Source: Isoetes taiwanensis (taxonomy: Eukaryota > Streptophyta > Lycopodiopsida > Isoetales > Isoetaceae). Taken from it: 64,000 bases of DNA. The stretch covers positions 3,396,801 to 3,460,800 of the forward strand of contig JAJEKV010000023.1 of assembly GCA_021234155.1 (NCBI GenBank), read 5' to 3'. Shown here piece by piece: positions 55,150 to 64,000 of the stretch (position 1 is its first letter; the number at the start of each line of letters is the position of its first letter). The position numbers were made by a program, and so were the translations under genes. The notes below the pieces were generated by a model. It ran no database searches. It saw only the letters and a list, made by a program, of their open reading frames with translations, and had not been told where the DNA came from.

Positions 55150-56280
55150 ATTGAGGGACTTCCTACCATTCCCCCCGAACTAGTCATTTCGAAAAAAATC
55201 CACAACAACTCCTCCAAAATGCATCTTATCAATGGCTTCTCGATGTGATATTTTCAATGCAACTTGTGCATCAAAGAGTGACTGCGCAACTTCTATATTT
55301 CCAGGAAGTTCCCTTCGTAATGCTTCATAGTCACTGATCGCATTTTCCCATTGCTCTAACTATAGAGAGAAAACACTCTAACATTGAGCATGAGATATAA
55401 CCTACTATTAGAACATTGGAGGCTTCCTAGAAACCAACCCACGGAATAGAAATGTGCACGCCTAAGAAGGGCTTTTGTATAGTTTATTTGTGAAGTTAAA
55501 AGCAAACATTCTGCGATCTTCAACCTGCTTTCTCCCATTGACCAATTTTAGATTGACTTGCAGCCCGGTTCGCGAGAGAAAATTGCATTACGGATCTACC
55601 TCCAAGCCCTCAGTATACATTGCGCATGACTCAAAATATTTGCTCGCCTTGAATAGGTCATTTCCACTTGCTCGAGCTTGGCTAATTGCATGAGCGCTTC
55701 TATGCAATGTATTTGCTTCAATATCTTGAGGGTCCAATCTCACTTTGCTTTCTCTGCAATTGATTGCATTTTCAAATATGCAAGAAAAATGTGTCCCTTG
55801 TTTTTAATTTCTGTTAAAATACATGCCAAGGTTTGTTAGGGAAGAGCTTAATACCTTCCTTGTGCCGTGGCAAGTTGTGCCTATACAATAAGTAAATGTT
55901 TGCTAACTGAAGTGGATTTGCACTTTATTAGGGCTACTCTTCGAGCAGCTGCTAAAACAATATCTGCCTCATTTAACCTATGGAGATTGATTAACGCTTC
56001 TACTTTTAAAGCAAATACCTACACTCAAGTTGAATCCATCATCAGAATCTCAATTATCGAGGTAAAACTCACATTGCCGAAAACTAGCAAATGTAACTGC
56101 AGTGTATGGTCAACTCCTGCTACTATTGTTGCATCTGTTTCCATTATAAGACTACTCCAATTTTTTGTTCCCGATAATAACAAGCTGTTGAGCTTTAGTA
56201 AAATCATTGTGCCTCGCAGCTTTAAAGTACTCTGCATCAAAGGCCTCTGCATAATCCTTTCCTCTTAGCCTACCATCATA
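55150..56280 (-). pseudogene. TTL-type TPR-thioredoxin-like protein pseudogene
   Basis: The minus strand has the TPR part of plant TTL proteins in order: RGKDYAEAFDAEYFKAARHN (56270-56200), KVEALINLHRLNEADIVLAA (about 56010-55945), SGNDLFKASKYFESCAMYTE (about 55665-55600), ANRAASQSKIGQWEK (about 55570-55525) and QWENAISDYEALRRELPGNI with EVAQSLFDAQVALKISHREA (about 55355-55235). TTL proteins are TPR scaffolds linked to stress and brassinosteroid signalling in Arabidopsis. Frame changes near 55590 and 55530, stops such as VDP*CN, and loss of the thioredoxin-like end show decay. It may keep some introns. It is divergent from the GEMIN2 gene. Confidence 0.7.
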
Positions 56281-56550
56281 GCTCACGAGCACCGAAAACA
56301 GACAGAACAACTCCAGATTTGCCACACAAATTTTTTTACTATCTGGGTTATGGCGGCAGTGCGAGAGCAAAGCTCGCTGGAATGGAGCAAGCGAACTGGA
56401 GAAAGCAGAGCCTGAGGGAGAGCATTTGACGAAGCAGAGGCTTCAGAAGGCGATAAGATCAACGTGGCATGGCTCGAAATTTTCTCCCAATTTTTTTTTT
56501 TTCTATTTTTTTCCCCACTCAAAAATCTAAGGCATCGAATCTTAAGAATG

Positions 56551-56561
56551 TATATAAGTGT
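56551..56561 (+). promoter_or_regulatory. Candidate TATA box of the GEMIN2 gene
   Basis: TGTATATAAGTG lies about 115 bases before the ATG at 56670, a fitting distance for a plant core promoter with a short leader. No transcript data support it. Confidence 0.4.
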
Positions 56562-56669
56562 AGATAAAGTCTATAAGAGAAAAATTCAGTTTTTTTATAT
56601 TTGCAATGGTTTTTTTACGTTTCCAAGTAGCAGTGCTTGGCTTTAGGGTTTAACGTTCGGAGCACAGAT

Positions 56670-59076
56670 ATGGAGACGGAGTGTCTCCTCTTAACACCGG
56701 AATTGGAGGCTTTCATTCGTGTTCGTAAAAACCAGCTTCTTGAAAACAGTTTGAATGCATTAGATGAACCTATTACTGTTGCACGAAATGAGGCAAAGGA
56801 TAAAGGTAGGGCAGAAAATGGGGATTTCTTGACAAGACATGATGATCAGGCTGATGCTTTGGAATTGGGTCATGCGATGCAAGAGGAAATCACAGAGCAT
56901 GCAACAGAAGGGATTAGAAATGGTGCAATTGAGGATCATAGGGTTGATTTTCAAGGGGCATGATGAATTTCTTGAGAACTTGGGATGCAAACCTCAACCT
57001 TCATCTCAGACTGGAAACGATCCAATACCACATGGATGTAAGCGTATTCGGTATAACAGAGATGATCTTTTGTCTTGTCAGGTTGATGAAGCTGTTATGA
57101 CTAACTGGAATTCATTGCACTCTGATATCGCTTCTGTGTTACGAAAAATATACATCCACAAGCTGAGAACTCAAAATGCAGTTCAAGTCTAACAAATATT
57201 TCCAAAAAAAATGAAGGTCGTAAACGGATCCAGTATAACAGCAAGGATCTTTTGTTTTATCAGGTCGATGAAGCTACAACGACTAAATGGAATTCATGTC
57301 ACCCTGACATCTGCATGAATTTTTGGGAACTGTACTGTTCAAAAGAAAACTCAAAATGCAGTTCGAGAGCAAAGAATGGTTCAAAGAAACAGCAGGTTCC
57401 TGAGAAATTTGTCACATCCAGAGAGATCTTTGCCACTGGTAATTATAAAAACTTTAGCATTCTCTTCACATTCTTTGTATATTTAAACTGGTACTACTTT
57501 CAGCTATGTCTCATGTTACTGGTTGTCATTTGCATCTATATTTCATAGCCTCTCTTATTCTGGTATTTTTAGTGTAATGCAATTTAACATTTGAAACAAT
57601 GGAAGAATTCATTTTCTTTGTCAGCTAAACTCATGTTTTCCCTGCAGACGTATCCCCTGAACATGAATTTGAAGTGTTAACCACTTGTGCTATCAATGAC
57701 TATGAAGAGGCATATGAAGAAGATGAAAGTGATGACGACGGGACTTTCCAACAGCCAGCATTTGCTGTTGATGGGGAACCAGACTTTGACTCAGGACCGC
57801 CTCAAGATGGATGGGAATACTTACGACGTGTAAGGTAATGCTTTTTTAATTATGTATGCATAACATGTAAAGGTTCATCTCGTTTGCTATATAGATTGTC
57901 TGCAATAAGCACCTCTCTTATTGGCAACTGATCATAAATATAAAGTGAGTTAAGGAGAATACGGAATTGTATTGGCATAAATTTACATTCTTATTAGTGT
58001 CTTTTTTAATTGGTTATTTTATTAAAGTAGGTCTTTTACTGCTTGGGATTTATGCCAAAACCAGGCCAAGGATCTAGAGCAATCTGATATGGTTGTCAAA
58101 TCTGAAATTCTGCAGAGCATGCATTTATAAGCCATGTTTATCTTACCCAATGACATCTCCTTGGGCTGGTAAATTGTCAGATGGGAAGCCGCACAATGTC
58201 CACGTGTTAAAGTTGCTAAGATAGCCCCAGAAAAATTGTTGGCGGAGCAAACATCATACATGCCGAAGATTCCAAGCATTCCATCATGTGCACCAGAAGT
58301 GTTGCCATCAAAGGAGTGGGAGAATATGTTTCTAGCAGATTTTTCAGGACTTAGACTGGTATGTTTTCTATTTCTATTCAATGATACTAATAAAAGGATA
58401 AGGTTGGTTTGTGTGTTCACAAATTGCATGGTTCTATGATGCAGTTTCTATCAAAATTTCCAAGGAGTGCTCCCATCAAGCATTTTCCACATTTCAGGGA
58501 CCAGATGGCATGGCAAGCCTTTTGTTTTGGTAAGTCAAACACGGATGCCAGCTGTGAAGATAAGGGTGACATATCAAATGATGAAATGGAAGAGCATAGC
58601 ATGCAGAGTGATGAAGATATGGAGACTAACTCTGAAGTTCAGGATCTCACTCCAGTTGAAGATACCGTAGAAGCAGGTCTTCTGACTGCTGATCAGACTG
58701 GTGAAAGTCTTCCAACTGCTGATCAGACTGGTGAAAATAATATCCTACAAATACAAGAGACAGGTCATCAACCATTGATGAGCATTATTTTAGCATTGGA
58801 TGAGGTCTCACGTGCTGCTCTTTTACGATATCATATTGCTTGGTTTGAAGACATTAAAAGCTTATCTGAAGATAGAGTTCTATGGATATTTGCCCTTGCA
58901 GCTGTAGTTGACAAACCTTTGGATCCAGAGACCTGTGCTGCATTCAGGACATTGCTTCAAAATGTGCAGTCATGCGGGCTTCGAAGGAGCAAAGAAGTGA
59001 CAAGGAATTGTACATGCTAAATATACTTATCACTATATCTGGCAGGTATTTTGGACAAGACGATAGCCTGAACTGA
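56670..59076 (+). CDS. GEMIN2: GEMIN2/SIP1 (SMN-complex) gene, five exons, three frame breaks
   Basis: Exons are 56670-57438, 57648-57834, 58181-58358 and 58445-59076, with good GT/AG ends and matching phases; exon 1 may hide a further intron. It encodes METECLLLTPE, RIRYNRDDLLSCQVDEA, PPQDGWEYLRRVR|W, CPRVKVAKIAPEKL, LPSKEWENMFLADFSGLRL, ALLRYHIAWFEDIKSLSEDR, DKPLDPETCAAFRTLLQNVQ and ELYMLNILITISGRYFGQDD. GEMIN2 holds Sm proteins during snRNP assembly. Frame breaks: one extra G in a GGGG run near 56958, a shift near 57150, and one base missing near 58998 that otherwise ends the protein at 59020. The RYN(R/S)(D/K)DLL...QVDEA..T.WNS block occurs twice in exon 1 (57045-57130 and 57225-57310). 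Either a recent pseudogene or a real gene with sequence errors. Confidence 0.8.
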
Positions 59077-59079
59077 TGA

Positions 59080-61300
59080 AAGTTTCCTGCATGCGATCTA
59101 TTTTGTCCATGTATCTCAACAGGAATTTTCATTGAGTTGGTGGCTGGGGTGGTGGTTGTAGCCCGTTGACTCACATGTTATTGTATTCTGTTGCAATACC
59201 AAATGAATCAAGGCAAAGAACCTGAAAGGGTGGATATGGGAACCTTAGAACATTTTGTTTGGAGAGATTAGTGAGCTTCAAATCATAACGGACGTAGCTG
59301 TTATTAGGTGCAAGTTTATCTACAATGTTGAAATCCCCAAGGAATACATGGCACCAAATAGTTTTAGAAGTTTCTTGGCCCTAGAGACCATGTAGGTCTA
59401 TAGAATAGAACATTACTAGTGAGTTTCAAATTTCTATTTTCTGTTTTTGTCGTGGGTATTTTTTCTGCGCCGCAATCGATTTCCATGTTTGCTTGCCACC
59501 TGTTTATCTTCGTGAAAGATCTTTGATGCCTGGCAGAGAAGCTGGATCCATAGAAACCTATGGCGATGCCCATGGCGGCGAGCATCCAAAAGGTCTCATC
59601 TGCCAGTTAAGAACGGGAGCTATGGCTGGTGGGGATTCACGGGAGCTATGGCATTTTAGCAGCAGAGCAGAGCTTCAAACTGTAGAGCTCTGCAGCCTTT
59701 GCTAAAAAAAACTGGTGCCGCTGCGGCATCAATCAATCGGCTCCTAGCTTCTAGCTAGATAATCCACACTTCCCTCTTGGGTGTGATCAAATCGCTTCAG
59801 AAATCCAAGTTTTGGGATGTGGGTTTTGCTTGATTCGGCTGCAAAACAGGAAGATCAGGCAAGAATTAGAACATGAGCGTTGAGTACAGGTCGGACGTTG
59901 GTTTTTTATAAGCCTAACGCCAGATTTTGCACAGATATTTGTATCAGATGCTTGCATGAAGCTAAAATTTCATCAGGGATCTCCTATTTCTCCTTTTATC
60001 TCCTCCAGGATCTGCTGTACAATCTGATTCAATCTATTATTTCGCCCCCTCTGCTTCCGCCTCTCAATCAGAGAATTGTTTTGAAAATAAGCCCTTTTGC
60101 CCGATCTTTGCGGCGACATGAGCTTCAATGGGTTCTCGGCTATGGCGAATAATCCTTCCTTTCACGGTTTTCTAATCGGTTCTATGCCCTATATTCAAGA
60201 CACGATTTGTTGATCGGGCCTTTGATCCGATGATTGAGCTTGAACATGAAGAATCAAACCATCAATGCGAAACTTCAAGAGCACAAAAATGCTTGGGGAA
60301 CGTTTCATGGCAGAGCAACTGGATCTCCTCTGCTAGGGTTTGATTCTTGCAATCAAGGAAAAAAAAAAAAACGAAAGCCTATGACCGAATCTGAAAAGAA
60401 CTTTTTTTTTTTTTACGAAGTCTTGGAGCGAGCATCTGCGATCTCGAAATCCGGCCTAGAGGTCTTGAACACGGAAGGCTTTTAAAATCCGAATCCATAA
60501 GATGTGCGGCTTTAGCCCGGATGCGAAAGCACCGGGTAAAAGCTCATGCAAGCCATCCGGACTCATTACTAAAGGCGTGCACCTCTTTGATTACCTTTTC
60601 ATAACCTCATACATTGACGGTTTGAGAAAGCGCCGTGCACTCACGTCTAAAAAGCGGGCGGTTGCCTCAATCTACAAACCTTTTAAAGGAATATGTATAG
60701 CCAAAGAGAATTGCGAGGAAACGGTATGAAACTTGGCTTTTTTTGTGAATAATCCGGTTGAACTCTTTTTGCGAGATAAAGGCTCCCACAAAACCCATGA
60801 ACATTGTGACCTCTTTGCATGATCGTAGCTTCACATTGCCCTTCTCTAAACCTGGAACCAAATGGAGCTTTGTATTCCCAAGCTTTAACTCATGGCTATC
60901 TTGCGATGGTCTTTGAGTCGAGTGAAATGAGCTTGTGAAGAATAAAATCTTCAAGCTCCATCTCATGATGATGGTTATACATCTTGGGAATGTGGATATC
61001 TTGAAGATTAGGTTTGAGTCTTGCCATGATCAAATCCCATTTAAAGTACTATCAGCTGCTACAAATGCACCTACCTGCAAAACTATGGGGAGGACGAATC
61101 CTCTGTTTTTCACCTTTGGAGCACATGGAATTTATTTGAGCATCTGCCTTCGAGATATACAGGCAATTTTGAAACAAGGAACAATAGTCGTTACAAGAAA
61201 ATGGGCATTTTCATTTGTAAGTGCAAATAGCTTGATATCAATGTTTCTATATGTTGTTTATTCATTCTTGCTCTTTTTAGCCCATAGTTCTGTGAACCAA
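59080..61300. other. No gene recognised
   Basis: Short ORFs only; the longest is 61-141 codons without known motifs. A-run and T-run pair at 60359-60371 and 60403-60414. Confidence 0.4.
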
Positions 61301-61303
61301 AAA

Positions 61304-61331
61304 ATTTTTGGGCCCCTTCGGGGCCCTAAGA
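61304..61331 (+). repeat. GGGCCCC-TTC-GGGGCCC hairpin with CTAAG
   Basis: A perfect 7-bp stem with a 3-base loop (61310-61326) preceded by TTTTT and followed by TAAG. Close variants end the foldback relatives at 41295-41309 and (inverted) 22499-22512. Confidence 0.8.
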
Positions 61332-61659
61332 TTGATGAACGAACTAGAAAACATTTTTAATTATATTATATATGTGTCATATATGTTGTTGTATAAAAAA
61401 CATATTTGGGCCCGAATTGTAATGATGTCGTAGATATGTAGAATGGCAAGGCAACTTAAATGGATGGGCATAAACACCGAAAAGAAAGTAAATACTTGGG
61501 CACTTCAACTTTAGAATAAAGAAGAAAAAGACATGGGGTATTCTCATCCAAAATTTGAATTGGTTCACACTTCTATAGCTTCAAACATAAATCAAATTGT
61601 AAAAATACCCCATTCATACGAACACCGCAACCTATTCTATTCCAAGTACAACGTGCCAT

Positions 61660-61738
61660 TCCAAATACAACATAGTTCTTATGTTGTGGATGCCAATCCA
61701 AATACAACATAGTTTTTATGTTGTGGATGCCAATTTCC
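61660..61738 (+). repeat. Two-copy 37-bp tandem repeat with internal dyad
   Basis: AAATACAACATAGTT(C/T)TTAT followed by GTTGTGGATGCCAAT occurs twice. Each copy contains ACAACATA...TATGTTGT as an inverted repeat. Confidence 0.9.
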
Positions 61739-61739
61739 A

Positions 61740-63150
61740 GTGTGTCAAGCAACCAAGATATAGAATTCATCTGTGATTATTTCCAACTACTTGATAGGTC
61801 CTAAGCAAATTCCATGTACGTAGGCAATATAAAAGGCCAATATGTTATGCTAGATATTAATGTTCGTAGGCAATGTAAAAGGCCTGCATACAAAAATGCC
61901 AAAAGATACACACAATTAGAGGCAAGAAAATATACCAATATGCAAACAAACAAATTAGCATCTCAAAACTTCATGCTCATCACACGGGATAAGGATACAA
62001 AATAATAGCACACAATACAAATGGAAAATAGAGAAATTGAATATAAGCTAAGAAATGAATTGGTTGAAGCATGCCTTGTGTTCTTTGCATTGAGGGCCAA
62101 AACCGTATTTGGCATATTAAGAATACCACTCGTAATGCTTTTTTTTCAGCTTATGTCTTTCATCTTTGAAGCGCATCGCCGAGAAGATCCACCATGCTTG
62201 TAATAAGGCAAAAGTGGTTTATGCCATGGATTTCGCTTCATTATGCTTAGATAGGGCGCCTCAAGGAAAAGGGTTCCTTTAACTCTACATTCGCAATTGG
62301 AAGATAAGATTGTTTAATCCAAAGATCCCGGTTCTCTTGCCCGCTTCCTCTTTGCAAAATAAAACTACAATTGACCCTAAACATAAGCCACCATGAACAT
62401 ACCTTTTTTGTAAAGGTGACCAAATGGATGCTCTGGTGGTAATATTCGCCTTGAAGAAGAAGAAGGCAAGTGCTCCAATCGCTTGCCATTCAATGCATGT
62501 CTCTATATAACAGATTCGGCATTTTTGGTAGATGCTTCATTGGCTCTTTGACGCTATGACTTAAAGGAGAAGATTAAAATGGGAAATAAAGAGCATCATA
62601 ATAGCGGAATCACAACAACAATGGAAACAAATCCATTGAGAAAATACAAGAAACTCCGGTCTTAGGTCCAAAACACCCGAGAATATCTTACCATTACGCA
62701 TGTTGGCACTCAACCTAATTTCCACAAGGTCGCTTAAGTTTCCAAACTCGCCAGAATATAGCCGAACATAGATTTTTCTTTGCCAAATCATGAAGTTCGA
62801 TACAAGCGGCACCACGAAGGAAAATCTACCCCGCCACAATCCGGGTTAAATGCATTGTACAAAACTACTGAAAAAAAATGCATCGTCCTTGTAGAGCCCG
62901 CCGTCGTAAATACACATTGCGGCCATGGCGGTTCGATCTTTGTCCCCCTTTGCTATCTTTTGCCAGATCCCACTTTAGAATGGAAGGGTATCCAGGTTTG
63001 CTGAAGCTCGGAATCCAGCAATTCCCAAGCTGCTTCTTTCCTAGGCAAACCCTAAAGCCCTAAAGTTTGCAATCCCCAAGCACTAGTTGCTCCTTTCCTA
63101 CACAATTTTTGTAGCTTTAGATTTTTTTGAAGAGTAAAAATCAACGGTTA
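61740..63150. other. No gene recognised
   Basis: Minus-strand ORFs at 62489-62247 and 62839-62561 (80 and 92 codons) have no motif that I recognise. Confidence 0.4.
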
Positions 63151-63240
63151 AAAATTGATGCACTCTAGAAATACTATTTAGTATGCGCACCCGAATACAG
63201 CAACAAAATCATAGAAAAACCATATAGAAAAGCGTATAAA
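63151..63240 (+). repeat. Dispersed repeat shared with 40756-40850
   Basis: Same GCACTCTAGAAATACTATTT / AATCATAGAAAAACCAT sequence as the 40.8-kb copy. Confidence 0.8.
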
Positions 63241-63488
63241 ATATCAAAAGTTAACCCCCTGTTATAATGCTAGATATACACCATAGAGGTTAATACATGG
63301 ACATGCATATACCATTCGAGAGGAAGCTTAGCGATGGCTATGTTACATGTCTTCTAGTTGTCCAAGATGGTGTATTGAACATAGGTTGAGTTGCCTTAGA
63401 TTTGTAGTAATGGCACAAGGATCTAGATTTCTTACTAGGCCTATAGCCAACTTTGAACTATTCTACAATGTTTTGCCACCTTAAGCCG

Positions 63489-63528
63489 TTTTTTTTTTTT
63501 TTTTTTTTTTTCCTTTTTTTTTTTTTTG
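63489..63528 (-). repeat. Long T-run (A-run on minus strand)
   Basis: About 38 T with two C. It may be the poly(A) end of a minus-strand retrocopy; no coding relic was recognised next to it. Confidence 0.6.
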
Positions 63529-64000
63529 TTCATAACAAATCCTGGGCTCTAAAATTTTCATGGCATAAGCTTGGCCTTAAAAAAAGGCTGCTAATAATGC
63601 TTCACTTGTGCTTCCTCTGGGCAGTTTTTTAAATTATGAACATCAACAGGGAATAGGGTTTTGTAGCAAAGACTATGTGCTTTTGCAGGCTAAAGAAAGT
63701 AGTACAAATGTCAGGACTGCTTCCGAGAGATTTTTACGGTGGTAACTGGTAACTCTATATACCTTGCTTGGAGAAGATGTTGTTGCTTACTCACTAAATG
63801 AGATCAGTTTCTATATACTTACACGATTCTCTGGAACTCCTTAATCGCATCAAGAGTGACTTTGATGTGTTATTATAGCAGTCATTCCTTTACTTGTGTT
63901 TTCATCTCGTGGTCATTCTTTATTTTTTTCCTTTTTCTTTTTGATTAATCATCTTCTTTTGGAGACATACAGATGAGCAAAATAGAGGATGTAGGGATAC

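Overview
This looks like nuclear DNA from a land plant, probably a fern or another seed-free lineage with a large repeat-rich genome. That is an inference. It rests on many PLS-class PPR genes and relics, intron-bearing plant genes (a GEMIN2 homologue, a TTL-type TPR protein, a nepenthesin-type aspartic protease), AT-rich spacers, and a dense mix of LINEs, Helitrons, a pogo-type transposase, short LTR elements and long foldback repeats. Nothing bacterial, organellar or CRISPR-like was seen.

Layout. 0-1.4 kb: PPR pseudogene (+). 2.3-2.9 kb: L1-type reverse transcriptase relic (-). 3.1-3.2 kb: an LTR end with a tRNA-Met primer site. 5.2-8.8 kb: a degraded DDE-like transposase gene (+). 10.8-13.0 kb: an unrecognised multi-exon gene with frame breaks (-). 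13.5-14.0 kb: a second LTR end beside a complete 332-bp TRIM/SMART-like element. 14.9-18.6 kb: a degraded multi-exon gene with a ParB-like domain (-), directly downstream of a Helitron Rep/helicase relic (18.8-21.8 kb, -). 22.5-23.1 kb: a near-perfect palindrome. 26.1-27.1 kb: a second, truncated copy of the front half of the ParB-like gene (+). 27.5-29.2 kb: pogo-type transposase relic (-). 29.3-31.0 kb: an uninterrupted PPR gene (-), followed by PPR relics to 33.1 kb. 33.2-36.1 kb: a 3-kb palindrome with roughly 1.45-kb arms. 36.2-38.6 kb: LINE (-). 39.5-40.3 kb: Helitron pieces in opposing orientations. 40.9-41.3 kb: a one-armed relative of the 22.5-kb palindrome. 41.6-43.0 kb: PPR relic and LINE tail. 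43.4-43.8 kb: SINE-like sequences. 43.9-46.1 kb: RPA1-like gene (-). 46.6-47.4 kb: unrecognised degraded gene. 47.8-49.1 kb: intact aspartic protease (+). 49.4-52.3 kb: minisatellites, an LTR-like GC-rich block and an RNase H relic. 53.1-54.5 kb: LINE endonuclease/RT relic (-). 55.2-56.3 kb: TTL pseudogene (-), divergent from the GEMIN2 gene (56.7-59.1 kb, +). 59.1-64.0 kb: mostly without recognisable genes.

Only two single-exon genes read cleanly from end to end: the PPR gene and the aspartic protease. Nearly every other protein-like stretch carries one-base frame breaks or point nonsense changes while keeping recognisable motifs and often good splice sites. Either the window is rich in young pseudogenes or the assembly carries residual indel errors. 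The most interesting items are the two long palindromes and their shared terminal hairpin, the miniature LTR element, the ParB-like gene beside a Helitron, the unclassified DDE-like gene, and the duplicated start that creates a matching upstream ORF before the protease. Genes were recognised by eye from motifs; no database search was run.
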